Positions 27,639 through 37,669 of a stretch of 64,000 nucleotides of DNA are shown in pieces. This DNA comes from Haloarcula japonica DSM 6131 (GTDB taxonomy: Archaea; Halobacteriota; Halobacteria; Halobacteriales; Haloarculaceae), in contig NZ_AOLY01000037.1 of the NCBI RefSeq assembly GCF_000336635.1, positions 69,018 to 133,017 of the forward strand, given 5' to 3'. Below the pieces are notes generated by a model. The model saw only the letters and a list, made by a program, of their open reading frames with translations, made no database searches and was not told where the DNA came from. Both the position numbers and the translations under genes were made by a program. Positions within the stretch are counted from its first letter, which is position 1. Each line of letters begins with the position of its first letter.

Positions 27639-28922
27639 CTACGGCCATAGCCCGCGGGCGTTCATAGCGTCTCCGATTCGCGAGAGCGCGACGATGTACG
27701 CAGCCGTCCGCCACGTGACATCGCGGTCCTCGACTTCGGCCTGAAGCGCTTCCCAGGCATCGAGCATTTCGGCTTCGAGTTCATCGTTGACCTCCTCGCG
27801 TGACCAACTCCGTCGGTTGATGTGCTGGAGCCATTCGAAGTAGCTCACGGTGACGCCACCGGCGTTCGCCAGGATATCTGGGATGACTGGGATGTCACGC
27901 TCCTCGAACACTGTATCGGCCGCTGTCGTTGTCGGGCCGTTCGCCCCTTCGACAATAATGCTCGCCTGCACGTCCGGAGCGTTCTCCTCGGTCAGGACAT
28001 TCCCGACCGCCGCGGGGATGAGGACATCGACATCGAGTTCCAGCAGTTCGGCATTGGATAGTTGCCGTGGTGCGTCAACAGCCCCTAACTGGCCGTGTTC
28101 GTCGCCGTCAGCGGAAATCGATTCGATATCGAGGCCGGATTCGTCGTAGATGCCGCCGTCGACGTCGCTGACAGCGACGACGGATGCACCCCACGAGTCG
28201 AGCAGGCGTGCGGCGTTCGCGCCCACGGCACCGAAGCCCTGGACGGCGACAGTCGCACCATCGATGTTTCCGTCGTAATAGTCGAGTGCTTCGCGGGCCA
28301 CGATAGCGACGCTCCGGCCGGGTGCCTCCTCACGGCCGTGTGTCCCGCCAACCGCTGTCGGTTTGCCAGTCACAATGCCGGGGACCGTCTCGCCTTCCTG
28401 CATCGAATACGCGTCCATGAACCAGGCGACGGTCTGCTCGTCGGTCCCCATATCGGGTGCGGGGATGTCTTTCGTCGGCCCGACGACTTCCCGTAGCTCC
28501 TCGGCGAACCGACGGGTCAGTTGCTCGGTCTCCTGTGCGTCGAGCGTCGACGGGTCGACGACGATGCCGCCTTTCGCGCCGCCGAAGGGGAGGTCCATCA
28601 CCGCACACTTCCACGTCATCAACATCGCTAAGGCCGTACACTCCTCAGCGGAGACGCTCGGGTGGTATCGCATACCGCCCTTGTACGGCCCTCTGACCTC
28701 GAAGTGCTGGACGCGATACCCGTTGAACACCTCGACGCTCCCGTCGGTTCGGCGGATCGGAACGGATACCTCGACAGTTTTCGATGGGTGACGGAGCTGT
28801 TCAAGCATCCCCTCGGAAAGGTCGAGGTGTTCAGCCGCTTGCTCCAGTTGATGGCGGGCAGTCGCGATTGGTGATTCGTCCTCGTCTGTCGCTTGCTCCG
28901 GTGACTCCTTCTGTGTGCTCAT
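27639..28922 (-). CDS. gdhB: Glutamate dehydrogenase
   Basis: 427 aa; oxidatively deaminates glutamate to 2-oxoglutarate, or the reverse. [19 protein letters not shown] (catalytic Lys), PAPDMGTDE and the nucleotide-binding [10 protein letters not shown] are all present. First gene of a leftward gdh-arginase pair. It closes the arginine route at 2-oxoglutarate. Cofactor choice cannot be settled by eye. The promoter holds a perfect inverted repeat (29060-29073). Confidence 0.95.
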   Translation of the reverse strand: MSTQKESPEQATDEDESPIATARHQLEQAAEHLDLSEGMLEQLRHPSKTVEVSVPIRRTDGSVEVFNGYRVQHFEVRGPYKGGMRYHPSVSAEECTALAMLMTWKCAVMDLPFGGAKGGIVVDPSTLDAQETEQLTRRFAEELREVVGPTKDIPAPDMGTDEQTVAWFMDAYSMQEGETVPGIVTGKPTAVGGTHGREEAPGRSVAIVAREALDYYDGNIDGATVAVQGFGAVGANAARLLDSWGASVVAVSDVDGGIYDESGLDIESISADGDEHGQLGAVDAPRQLSNAELLELDVDVLIPAAVGNVLTEENAPDVQASIIVEGANGPTTTAADTVFEERDIPVIPDILANAGGVTVSYFEWLQHINRRSWSREEVNDELEAEMLDAWEALQAEVEDRDVTWRTAAYIVALSRIGDAMNARGLWP

Positions 28923-29648
28923 GATTGGTTTGTGGGTTCGGTGGTGCGTACGCCCACTTGCTTCGGGACCAATGGGGCGAGTACGCTGAGTTGTTCAGCA
29001 CGCTGGCTTCGTCCTGACTGTCAGCATCCGATAGCTGGAGTGAGACAGTGTATCGGCACCAATACTGGTATTGTTAATAAATATTTGGGACTGTCTGCGG
29101 GACAACTAGTTTGAGCATAGCAAAGCCATTTGAGCGTCTTTATTTGTCTCTTATAGGGAATTACGCGGTGGATTCGTGGCTCAGCTGCGGGATATTTCAC
29201 AGATATGGGATTGATATACTCAATATAGGTGCGGCCACATTGGTCAGATGAAGCCCCCGCCAGATGGTACAAATGTCGACATATGTATGCTATACCCAGG
29301 TCTGAATGCTGAATGGGGAATCGTCCAGTATTTTGACTATTTCAAAAATAGGCTTGGCACTGCAGTGGCGGAGCGCTATACTGAGAGCGACCACCCACGA
29401 CAGGTATCAGTCCCGCGTCGACCCATCGGAAACAGCCTGTGGGCGTGGCTATCGGGCCTGCTGCGCTCTCACTGAACTCTTACTAACGATGGTACGACTG
29501 TTATTGTGGCTCGTTTGCCGGGTGAATCGCTCCGTTCGATGGTCACAGCAACGCAGCCGAGATTTGAGCTATCCAAATGTCGGCGACTGGACGCCGCCGC
29601 CGTTTCGTGGTCGTCGCCGACACATAGCGAAAGTGTACGACACCGTTG
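28923..29648. promoter_or_regulatory. gdhB promoter and gene-free spacer
   Basis: A 726-base spacer between gdhB and the IclR gene. The minus-strand TATA-like ATTTATTAAC (29074-29083) should drive gdhB. Directly downstream of it lies the perfect repeat CAATAC-TG-GTATTG (29060-29073), well placed for a repressor. The rest, especially 29100-29400, is AT-rich with no convincing open frame. Confidence 0.5.
29060..29073 (-). promoter_or_regulatory. Palindrome in the gdhB core promoter
   Basis: CAATAC-TG-GTATTG lies between the TATA-like element and the expected start of gdhB transcription. A related half-site CAATCAT lies at similar positions in the promoters of the aminotransferase and the binding protein. 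A nearby IclR regulator is the obvious candidate to bind. Confidence 0.4.
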
Positions 29649-30455
29649 TTACGTATCTCGGTCGAACGAGGTCATTTCGAGATTGACTTCGATGAGATTC
29701 GCGGCCTCCATCACCATCTCGGGAATTTCGGTGTCGAAGCGGCTCCCTTTCAGACGGCTGGTCGGTGCAGTCACACTGACCGCGCCGACGACGATCCCAT
29801 CGTTGTCCAGAATCGGCGCACCGATTGCCCGGAGGCCACGGATCTCTTCCTCATCGTTCGTCGCGTATCCTCGCTCTTGAATGGCTTCTAACTCGTCATA
29901 GAGTGTCTCTCGGTCCGTAATCGTGTGCTGTGTCTGTCGTGAGAGACCTTCCCGATTGATTATTTTCTCGACGCGCTCGTCCGAGAGACACGAGAGGATT
30001 GCCTTCCCCGAAGCGCTGTCATGGAGGTGTTGTGGTGCTTCCCGCAACTGGAGGTGATAGTCCATCCCGACAGCATGTTCGCCCCGCCGCTCGTAGATGG
30101 CGACTTCGCGACCGTCGTTTTCGACGACCAGATGGACGTACTCGCCGGATCTATCGGCCAGTTTGTCGACTTCCTCCTGGCCAGCAGTGTAGAGCTCTGT
30201 TTCGTTGCGGACGTGTTCGCCCATCGTGACGAACCGAAAGCCGAGCTGGTATGTGTCGTTGTCCTTCGTGAGGAAGCCACAGTCGGTCAGTGTCGCAAGA
30301 TACGTGTGAAGCGTTCCCTGAGAGAGTTCGATTCGCTCGTTCAGCTCCTGCAACGTCGCGCTGTGTGACTCCTGAACAGCTTCAATGATCTCGCAGGCGT
30401 TCTCCACGGACTGTATCCGCCGGCCCGTGTTTTGTGTGTCAGCGTCGTCGGTCAT
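29649..30455 (-). CDS. IclR-family transcriptional regulator (ArcR-like)
   Basis: 268 aa. The N-terminal winged helix (about 12-75: RIQSVENACEIIEAVQES, then LSQGTLHTYLATLTDCGFL) precedes the IclR effector domain (about 85-255: SGKAILSCLSDERVE, GLRAIGAPILDNDGIVVGAVSVTAPTSR). IclR proteins bind small acids or amino acids. The position beside arginase, glutamate dehydrogenase and the transporter suggests it controls arginine use, like ArcR of Halobacterium. The minus-strand TATA-like TTTTAAATAATG (30476-30487) gives a short leader. Confidence 0.88.
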   Translation of the reverse strand: MTDDADTQNTGRRIQSVENACEIIEAVQESHSATLQELNERIELSQGTLHTYLATLTDCGFLTKDNDTYQLGFRFVTMGEHVRNETELYTAGQEEVDKLADRSGEYVHLVVENDGREVAIYERRGEHAVGMDYHLQLREAPQHLHDSASGKAILSCLSDERVEKIINREGLSRQTQHTITDRETLYDELEAIQERGYATNDEEEIRGLRAIGAPILDNDGIVVGAVSVTAPTSRLKGSRFDTEIPEMVMEAANLIEVNLEMTSFDRDT

Positions 30456-30996
30456 TACCCGAGTAGAGTTGCCGTCATTATTTAAAAACCCGGATGTGAG
30501 CGATGCACGACCGCAACGACCGCTCGACTGCTACCGACCGACAGATAGCACCACCTAGCACGGTAAAACTATCTAACCACTCCTTTACAGAAGTATTTGG
30601 AGGTGAAAACGTGTCGAGGTCCACACTTCTGTCCCTATAAGTGCCTATTTCTAGTATTTGTATACATACACCACTAAGGTACATTCATAAATGGCTCATA
30701 TGTGGGTATATTTTGACTATATACTCTCAAGGTTTGTTAATTCTGTATGTTACCCGGGCTTTCACATTATACCGTTCTAAATGTCACAGAACTATGAACA
30801 AATCTGAGATGGACTCTCGTTCTCGAAACCAGATGCTATTCTACGGACACCGACGCTGTCGAGAGAGCGAAACCGCACGACACACCCCGAACGCAACACT
30901 GTTGACACGCTGGGACTATATAAATAGCCGTTCAGAACACGGGGGTGTTGACCGGTAACTAAAACACTTATTGTTGTTACCGAACGAGACACTAGT
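30456..30996. promoter_or_regulatory. Divergent promoter region
   Basis: This 541-base AT-rich spacer lies between the IclR gene and the rightward gene at 30997. A clear TATA box CTATATAAATAG near 30914-30925 lies about 75 nt before the rightward start. No other gene was found. Confidence 0.45.
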
Positions 30997-31722
30997 ATGT
31001 CAACGACGCCTGCGCAGGACGGCACGCAGTGGTTCCTGCATACATGGCGAGACCACATTCTCGAGCCGGTAGAGACGGCTCTCACTGTTCTTGACGAGGA
31101 GCATACGGAGCTTGCCGCCGAGCAGGCTGGTCTCGAAGAATTCCTGCAGCGCCTCCGTGCCGTCGACCCCGTCGAACAGCCCTCCTCCCCCGTCGGTACC
31201 CGAAGTCGACAGTCCGCAGCAGACCCCGTCGAAGCGCTACGGGACGCCTACACTGACACGGTGCTGGCTGTCGACCACTACGAGTCAGTGTACGACGAGT
31301 CACTGGTCGAGAACGTTGCTATCGAGTTCGGACCGGACTACGCAGCACTGTTTCACCCTGAGACGAATGTCGGGTTCTCGCCGCCGCTCAAACGCTCACT
31401 GGTGGGCGCGACCGAGCAAGCAATCGACGAACGGACCTCACTGGACCGGGCTGTCAAAATCGAACAGGAGTCGATGCGGGAGTACCGCGGCAGTCTGCAA
31501 GAGATCATCGAGACACTCGACAGCACGGTCGTGCCTGAGTGGTATCGCGAGACGTTCCAGAGCGACGTTACCGCGCTGTTAAAGCAGCGCCAAGACCAAC
31601 TCCACTCAAGCGTCCACCGGTTCGAGACCCATGAGTTCTGCACGTACATGTACGAAGAGCAGCTCTGGACGTATCCGGTGTTGACCAGTCTCGCGCGGCT
31701 ACAGGAATCTGTGGATAGTTGA
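30997..31722 (+). CDS. Haloarchaeal helical protein of unknown function
   Basis: 241 aa, soluble and mostly helical. Conserved-looking parts are the N-terminal WRDHILEPVETALTVLDEEH and a central FGPDYAALFHP. The C-terminal third is rich in aromatic residues (EFCTYMYEEQLWTYPV). Such proteins form a family restricted to haloarchaea (DUF7260-like, as I recall), with no known function. It stands alone, with its own TATA box upstream. Confidence 0.7.
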   Translation: MSTTPAQDGTQWFLHTWRDHILEPVETALTVLDEEHTELAAEQAGLEEFLQRLRAVDPVEQPSSPVGTRSRQSAADPVEALRDAYTDTVLAVDHYESVYDESLVENVAIEFGPDYAALFHPETNVGFSPPLKRSLVGATEQAIDERTSLDRAVKIEQESMREYRGSLQEIIETLDSTVVPEWYRETFQSDVTALLKQRQDQLHSSVHRFETHEFCTYMYEEQLWTYPVLTSLARLQESVDS

Positions 31723-31924
31723 CTGAAAGGCGGTCCCCGGAACAGGCAGTTGTGGGCGTCACCGAACCGCGGTGTACTATACGCCGGTACCCACCACCCA
31801 ACTTGGGAGTACGGAGACGCCGACACAGTCGCTGTATTCTGCGGGAATCTTCACGATGAGATACCATTCACTATGTGGTAGCGAACATATTCGCCCCACT
31901 TCCTGCGAGCTGAGAGTACGGTTC

Positions 31925-31936
31925 CCTATATATACA
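31925..31936 (+). promoter_or_regulatory. TATA box of the nos operon
   Basis: CCTATATATACA stands 33 nt before the halocyanin ATG, leaving a leader of about ten bases. A short perfect repeat CCCAA-C-TTGGG lies upstream at 31797-31807 and could bind an activator. The rest of 31723-31968 holds no gene. Confidence 0.55.
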
Positions 31937-31968
31937 GGTGGGTCTTCGAGTTACAGCCGTGAGCTACC

Positions 31969-32481
31969 ATGGCAACGCGTAGAACCTTCGTGCGTGGACT
32001 GGCTGTCGCGGCTGGAGCAACGCTTGCTGGCTGTTCGTCGAGCGGCGGATCAAGCGATGGCGGTGACGGCGACTCGGGTGGCGGCAGTGACGGGTCAGAC
32101 GGCGGCGATACCGAGTCCAGCGACGGCGGGAGCGGATCCGAGTGGACCCAAACGAGCACTGTCGAAATGACGGACGAACTGGCATACGAGCCGAAGAAGA
32201 TCCAGGTCGAGGCGGGCACGACGGTCACGTTCGAGAACGTCGGCAGCATCGGCCACACGGTGACAGCCTATGAGGACAAGATTCCCGACGGCGCGGACTA
32301 CTTCGCATCCGGCGGGTTCGACTCCCAACAGGCCGCGAAAGACGGCTACAGCAACGGGCAGGAGGGCAACGTCCCGAAAGGCGAGAGCTACGAGGTCACG
32401 CTGGAGACGACCGGGACGTACGAGTACTACTGCATCCCCCACGAGATGAACGGGATGGTCGGCCAGATCAAGGTGGTCTAA
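31969..32481 (+). CDS. Halocyanin (blue copper lipoprotein)
   Basis: 170 aa. A Tat signal RRTFVRG (4-10) and lipobox LAGC (19-22) are followed by a long Gly/Ser/Asp linker to about residue 62, then a plastocyanin fold. Type 1 copper ligands are visible: His in GHTVTAY, Cys in YYCIPHE, His two residues after that motif's Pro, and Met in MNGM. One base separates its stop from nosZ. It is probably the membrane-anchored electron donor to nitrous oxide reductase. Confidence 0.92.
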   Translation: MATRRTFVRGLAVAAGATLAGCSSSGGSSDGGDGDSGGGSDGSDGGDTESSDGGSGSEWTQTSTVEMTDELAYEPKKIQVEAGTTVTFENVGSIGHTVTAYEDKIPDGADYFASGGFDSQQAAKDGYSNGQEGNVPKGESYEVTLETTGTYEYYCIPHEMNGMVGQIKVV

Positions 32482-32482
32482 T

Positions 32483-34462
32483 ATGAGCCAGAACGAAACC
32501 CCACGCGATCCGAACGAAGTCCTCGAAGAGTACGAAGAAACGCTCGATTCGGTACTGGCTGATGTCGAGTCCCCTGACGAAACAGCTGAAGACGACGACA
32601 TCTCGCTGGGACTGCCTGGGCTCTCGCTCGGTCGCCGGGACTTCATGAAAGCCGGCGTCGCCGCCGGTGCGATGGGGTCGGTCGCCGGGTGTTCAGCGCT
32701 GACCGGCGGCGATGGTAGCGCTAGCAGTCAGTCGACTCCTTCCGGCAGCGGTGCGAGCCACACGGTCGAACCGGGCGAACACGACGAGTACTACGGGTTC
32801 TGGTCCGGTGGTCACTCCGGCGAACTGCGTGTCATCGGCATCCCGTCGATGCGTGAGCTCACCCGGATTCCGGTGTTCAACACCGACTGTGCGACGGGCT
32901 ATGGCTACACCGACGACACCAAGGAACTGTTGGAGGAGGGCGGCGGCTACAGCTGGGGTGACAACCACCACCCGAACCTCTCGGAGACGGACGGGGACTA
33001 CGACGGCGAGTACCTGTACGTCAACGACAAGGCCAACGGCCGCATCGCCCGCGTGAATCTCACGTACTTCGAGACGGACGCAATCACTGATGTCCCGAAC
33101 ATGCAGGCCATCCACGGCTGTACCGTCCTCTCACCGGACACCAAGTACGTGCTAGGAAACGGCGAGTTCCGCGCACCGCTGCCCAACGACGGGACTGACG
33201 TGAAGAACCCGGACAACTACACGTCGCTGTTCGTCGCCGTCGACCCCGAGTCGATGGAGACCCAGTGGCAGGTCAAGGTCGACGGGAACCTCGATATCGT
33301 CGACACCGGCAAAGAGGGTCGGTGGGCCATCTCCTCAGCGTACAACAGCGAGGAGGCCACAGACATACAGGGCATGACGAAGGACGACCGGGACAACGTC
33401 AAGGCATTCGACATCCCGGCTATCGAGCAGGCCGTCGAGAACGGCAACTACGAAGAGGTCAACGGTATTCCCGTCGTCGACGGCACGCAGGGAAGCTCGC
33501 TCAACCAGGGCGACCGCCCTATCGTGAAGTACATCCCGACGCCGAAAAGCCCCCACTGCGTCGAGGTCGGGCCGAACGGCGACTACGCGTTCATCGCGGG
33601 GAAGCTCTCCCCGACGGTGACGATGCTCGACCTGAACGCGCTGGCCGACTCCTCCGACCCCGAAGAGGTCGTCGCCGGACGACCGCGTGTCGGGCTCGGC
33701 CCGCTGCACACAACCTTCGACGGCAACGGCCACGCCTACACGTCGCTGTTCATCGACTCCCAGGCGGTCAAGTGGGACATCGAGGCGGCCGTCGAGGCCG
33801 AAGAGGGGTCGGAAGACCCAATCATCGAGAAGCAGGACGTCCACTACAACCCCGGTCACATTCAGGCGCTTGAGGCCATGACGACCGACCCAGACGGAGA
33901 GTGGCTCATCAGCCTCAACAAGCTCTCGAAAGACCGGTTCCTCCCGGTCGGCCCGATCATGCCCGACAACGACCAGCTCATCCACATCGGGCAAGGGGAA
34001 AAAGAGATGGAACTGGTCGCGGACCACCCGGCCTACCCCGAGCCACACGACTGCGTGTTCGCCCACAAAGACAAAATCGACGCCAAGAAAGTCTACGATA
34101 AGAGCGACTACGACGAGACCTACATCACGGAGGAGGACTCCGGCGTCGAGCGCACGGGCGAGAACAGCGTCCACGTCAAGATGACGACCAAGCGCTCGGA
34201 GTACGGCCTGCCCGACTTCACGGTCCAGGAGGGCGACGAGGTCAAGCTGACGACGACCAACATCGAGGGCGTCCAGGACATCATCCACGGTGTCGCCATC
34301 CCCGAGCACGATATCAACTACGCCGTGGCTCCACAGGACACCCGCGAGGTCACCTTCACGGCGGATGATCCCGGCGTGTACTGGATCTACTGTACGTTCT
34401 TCTGTAGCGCCCTCCACCTGGAGATGCGCAGTCGGATGATCGTCGAACCGGCGGAGGGGTAG
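32483..34462 (+). CDS. nosZ: Nitrous oxide reductase
   Basis: 659 aa; reduces N2O to N2 outside the membrane, the last denitrification step. A long N-terminus precedes the Tat motif GRRDFMKAG near residue 50 and VAGC near 71, so the enzyme looks like a lipoprotein. The beta-propeller carries the CuZ histidines (DNHHPNL, AIHGC, SPHCVEVG, LHTTFDGNGHAY, VHYNPGHIQ, EPHDCVF). The C-terminal cupredoxin has the CuA motif CTFFCSALHLEM near 637-648. All copper ligands I can check are present. Confidence 0.97.
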   Translation: MSQNETPRDPNEVLEEYEETLDSVLADVESPDETAEDDDISLGLPGLSLGRRDFMKAGVAAGAMGSVAGCSALTGGDGSASSQSTPSGSGASHTVEPGEHDEYYGFWSGGHSGELRVIGIPSMRELTRIPVFNTDCATGYGYTDDTKELLEEGGGYSWGDNHHPNLSETDGDYDGEYLYVNDKANGRIARVNLTYFETDAITDVPNMQAIHGCTVLSPDTKYVLGNGEFRAPLPNDGTDVKNPDNYTSLFVAVDPESMETQWQVKVDGNLDIVDTGKEGRWAISSAYNSEEATDIQGMTKDDRDNVKAFDIPAIEQAVENGNYEEVNGIPVVDGTQGSSLNQGDRPIVKYIPTPKSPHCVEVGPNGDYAFIAGKLSPTVTMLDLNALADSSDPEEVVAGRPRVGLGPLHTTFDGNGHAYTSLFIDSQAVKWDIEAAVEAEEGSEDPIIEKQDVHYNPGHIQALEAMTTDPDGEWLISLNKLSKDRFLPVGPIMPDNDQLIHIGQGEKEMELVADHPAYPEPHDCVFAHKDKIDAKKVYDKSDYDETYITEEDSGVERTGENSVHVKMTTKRSEYGLPDFTVQEGDEVKLTTTNIEGVQDIIHGVAIPEHDINYAVAPQDTREVTFTADDPGVYWIYCTFFCSALHLEMRSRMIVEPAEG

Positions 34463-34492
34463 CCCCACGACCCATTCCCGAGGTGTCCAGTC

Positions 34493-35293
34493 ATGCAACG
34501 ACCCACTCTCGATGACTTCCGCGAGGTCAGGCGGGGCCTCCCCGTGGCAGCGGCGGCGCTGTTCGTCGCAGCGCTCGCGTTCCCGATGTGGCACATCAGC
34601 GTCGACGCCGTCCAGTACCCCAGCACGACGCTACACGTCAATCTATACGCCTACCCGCGGCTGACGGGAGACTACACCGAGATGGCGCGGCTGAACCACT
34701 ACATCGGCTTCTACTTCCCGGACCCGGTGTTCCTCGAACCGAACTATCCGGTGAATGCGCGGGCCATCGACGTGCCCGAGTGGTCGCTGGGTCCAGTCGC
34801 GTTCATCGGCGTATCATTGCTGTCAGTGTTCGTCGCTATCGCGCCGACCGCCGAGAAGCTCAAGCGCGGCCTGCAATACCAGTTTGGCGGCACCGTGCTG
34901 GTGTTCACCGTGATGCTGGCCGACATCCAGTACCGGCTCTGGCAGGCTGGCCACACGCTCGATCCCGGTGCACCGGTGATGGGCGTTGACGGCTTCACGC
35001 CGCCGCTGTGGGGCCAGTATCAGGTCGCGAACATCACCAGCGTCTCCCGGTTCGGTCTCGGTGCGTACATAGCCGCTACAGCCGTTGGACTGCTCGCGGT
35101 TTCGTACTACTACCGCGATCAGGCGGCGACGTTCAGCGAACTCCCGACCCGATTCCGTGACCGGCTTACCGGACTTCCCGACGCCGTTCAGGACCGCTTG
35201 GGCCGTGACGGCGACAGCGACGACGAGGAAGACGCCCCGCACCGCCCGACGACCACCGCGGCCGAACCCGACCAACCTGAAACCAACCCATGA
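34493..35293 (+). CDS. nos-operon membrane protein
   Basis: 266 aa with about four transmembrane helices (near 17-37, 98-118, 124-144 and 187-207) and an acidic cytoplasmic tail from about 215. A conserved-looking extracellular part between the first two has PMWHISVDAVQYPSTTL and NHYIGFYFPDP, with His residues that could bind copper or haem. It lies between nosZ and nosD, so a role in NosZ maturation or electron supply is likely. It resembles membrane proteins of non-proteobacterial nos clusters, but I cannot name it with certainty. Confidence 0.75.
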   Translation: MQRPTLDDFREVRRGLPVAAAALFVAALAFPMWHISVDAVQYPSTTLHVNLYAYPRLTGDYTEMARLNHYIGFYFPDPVFLEPNYPVNARAIDVPEWSLGPVAFIGVSLLSVFVAIAPTAEKLKRGLQYQFGGTVLVFTVMLADIQYRLWQAGHTLDPGAPVMGVDGFTPPLWGQYQVANITSVSRFGLGAYIAATAVGLLAVSYYYRDQAATFSELPTRFRDRLTGLPDAVQDRLGRDGDSDDEEDAPHRPTTTAAEPDQPETNP

Positions 35294-36675
35294 GTCCACT
35301 GTCCCACGATTTCGAGCGTGCGTTCGCCGTCGGTACCGCGGTCCTACTCGTGCTGTCAGTCATGGCTGTCGGGATGGCCAGCGCCGGCCCGACCGGCAGC
35401 GACGACCTCGCCTTCGACCCCGACGTCCCCGACACTGGGTCGTTCACTACCCCGTCGGCCGATGGCACCGCGACCGTTAACGGTGAAACGTACGATAGCG
35501 CGCAGGCGGCGGTCGACGCCGCGGACCCCGGCGACACCGTCACGCTCGACGGTCGCTTCGACGAGACCCTCATCGTGACGACGCCGAACGTCACGCTGGC
35601 AGGGAGCGGTCCCGGATCAGCGCTACTGCACGGCGATGGCGAGGGCGACGTGCTCGCCGTCGAAGCGCAGGGCGTCACCGTCACCGACCTCTGGGTCCGC
35701 AACAGCGGCTACGACACCGCAACGAATGACGCCGCGATATTCGTCAACGCCAGCGACGTCACGGTTCGCGACAGCCGCGTGACCGACATGACCTTCGGCA
35801 TCTGGCTCGACGGCGTCGACGACGCCCACATCCGCAACAACACTATCGTCGGCCGCGAGGAGATAACGCAGTTGACCAAGCGCGGCAACGGCATCCAGAT
35901 CTGGAAGTCCGAGGACAGCGTCATCCGGAACAACGACATCACCACCGTCCGGGACGGGCTCTACTTCAACTGGGCCAAGGACGTGAACGCGACCGGCAAC
36001 ACCATGTGGGACCTCCGGTACGGCGTCCACTATATGTACTCCGACGACTGCCACCTGCGGGACAACACCGCCTTCGACAACGACGTCGGGTACGCACTGA
36101 TGGTGTCGAAACACCTCGTTATAGAGGACAATATCGCGGTGAACAACAGCGGGCAGTCCGGCCACGGCATCCTCGTCAAAAGCATCGACGACACGGACAT
36201 CCGCGGGAACCACCTCGTCGACAACGAGAACGGGCTGTTCGTCTACAACTCCGTCAGCAATCGCATCGTCGGCAATCTCATCGTCGGCAACGACGTGGGC
36301 GTCCACATCGCCGCCGGCAGCACCGACGGTACGGTGACGAAAAACAGTTTCATCCGCAATAACAGACCGGTGCTGGCGGTCATGAGCGACCAGGTCCACT
36401 GGAACGAGAGCGTCGGGAACTACTGGTCCCGGGCGAACCCGACCGACGTCGACGACGACGGCGTCGGCGACACCCGCTACCAGCCGGCCGGCACGGTCCA
36501 ACAGGTGACCGCCGAGAAGCCCGCCGCGCGGGTGTTCGCCAGCAGTCCGGCCTTCGACGCCGTTCGGCTGGCCGAGTCGTCCGTTCCGGTCGTCCGGTCG
36601 CCCGGAGTCGTCGATGCCCGCCCGCTCACCGAACCACCCCACGAGAACTGGAGGAGCTACTATGAACGTGATTGA
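35290..36675 (+). CDS. nosD: NosD, copper-site assembly protein of nitrous oxide reductase
   Basis: 461 aa. A signal-like helix (about 12-32) precedes a right-handed parallel beta-helix of repeated N-N-x(I/V) turns (HIRNNTIVGR, VIRNNDITTV, TDIRGNHLVDN, NRIVGNLIVGNDVG). NosD works outside the membrane with the NosFY transporter in building the CuZ centre. The start overlaps the previous gene by four bases; the 3' end overlaps nosF by 14 bases. Confidence 0.93.
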   Translation: MSPLSHDFERAFAVGTAVLLVLSVMAVGMASAGPTGSDDLAFDPDVPDTGSFTTPSADGTATVNGETYDSAQAAVDAADPGDTVTLDGRFDETLIVTTPNVTLAGSGPGSALLHGDGEGDVLAVEAQGVTVTDLWVRNSGYDTATNDAAIFVNASDVTVRDSRVTDMTFGIWLDGVDDAHIRNNTIVGREEITQLTKRGNGIQIWKSEDSVIRNNDITTVRDGLYFNWAKDVNATGNTMWDLRYGVHYMYSDDCHLRDNTAFDNDVGYALMVSKHLVIEDNIAVNNSGQSGHGILVKSIDDTDIRGNHLVDNENGLFVYNSVSNRIVGNLIVGNDVGVHIAAGSTDGTVTKNSFIRNNRPVLAVMSDQVHWNESVGNYWSRANPTDVDDDGVGDTRYQPAGTVQQVTAEKPAARVFASSPAFDAVRLAESSVPVVRSPGVVDARPLTEPPHENWRSYYERD

Positions 36676-37669
36676 CGTCGACGACGTATCGAAAGCCTAC
36701 GGCGACGTGCAGGCGCTCGACGGACTGAGTCTGTCTGTCGAGCAGGGGGCCACCCTCGGCGTGTTTGGCACGAACGGAGCCGGCAAGACGACGCTGTTCA
36801 AGCTGCTTGCCGGGCTGAACCGGCCCGACGAGGGAAGCGTCTCCGTCGCCGGCGCGGACCCAACTGACGGGACCACTGTTCGCGAACGAGTGCGCTACTT
36901 GCCGGAACACGCTGGCTTCCCGCCGAGCCTGACCGGCCGGGAGATACTCAGTTTCCACGCCCGTATGCGCTCGGTACCCCGGGAAGACCGGAATCACCAC
37001 GTCGAGCGCATCCTGCATACCGTCGGACTCGCGGACGCCGCGGACCGCCGGGTCGGCGGCTACTCCAACGGGATGAACCGCCGGCTCGGCCTCGGCACCG
37101 CGCTCGTCGGTGAGCCGGCCGTGCTGATACTCGACGAACCGACCGCGGGGCTCGACCCCGACGGTATCCGGGCATTCCACGAGGTCGTGGAATCCCTGGC
37201 GTCGGAGACGGACGTGACAATCGTCTTCTCCTCGCACGCGCTCGGAGAAATTCAGCGGCTCTGCTCGGAGGCGGTCATCATCGCCGACGGACAGGTGGCA
37301 ACTGCGGGCCCGGTCGAAGAGCTTCGCCGCGCCGCTGCGGACGAGGTGACGGTGTCGCTGTCGCTTGCGTCCGCGGCGGCTGCGAGCGACGTAGCGGCCG
37401 ACCTCGGGAACCACGAGGGAGTGTCCACCGTCAGCCGTTCCGGTAAGGACGTGACGGCAGAGACCACGCCAGCCGAGGCCTATGACCACCTGACCACCAT
37501 CGGTGAAGGGTACGACATCGACCGGTTCGAGGTCCGCGAACCCGGCCTCGAAGCCGCGTTCCACGAGGCCGTCAGGGCGGATGGCGGCGATGGCTCCGAC
37601 TCCGACGGCACAGCGGCGACAGCGGCTGCGGAGGCAGCAACCGAGGACTCGGGAGGTGAGCCGGCATGA
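36662..37669 (+). CDS. nosF: NosF, ABC ATPase for nitrous oxide reductase maturation
   Basis: 335 aa. Walker A GTNGAGKTT lies near residues 35-43, the signature region is VGGYSNGMNRR, Walker B is VLILDEPTAGLD, and the switch His is in FSSHALGE. The last 40 residues are an acidic Ala-rich tail. ATG at 36662 is preferred over an earlier in-frame ATG at 36614 because GGAGG stands seven bases before it. It pairs with nosY, overlapping it by four bases. Confidence 0.93.
   Translation: MNVIDVDDVSKAYGDVQALDGLSLSVEQGATLGVFGTNGAGKTTLFKLLAGLNRPDEGSVSVAGADPTDGTTVRERVRYLPEHAGFPPSLTGREILSFHARMRSVPREDRNHHVERILHTVGLADAADRRVGGYSNGMNRRLGLGTALVGEPAVLILDEPTAGLDPDGIRAFHEVVESLASETDVTIVFSSHALGEIQRLCSEAVIIADGQVATAGPVEELRRAAADEVTVSLSLASAAAASDVAADLGNHEGVSTVSRSGKDVTAETTPAEAYDHLTTIGEGYDIDRFEVREPGLEAAFHEAVRADGGDGSDSDGTAATAAAEAATEDSGGEPA

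Noticed and set aside
29306..29880. Two overlapping forward open frames near the IclR gene
   Set aside because: Their ends are antisense to the IclR coding sequence, with a Ser/Arg-rich shadow composition.
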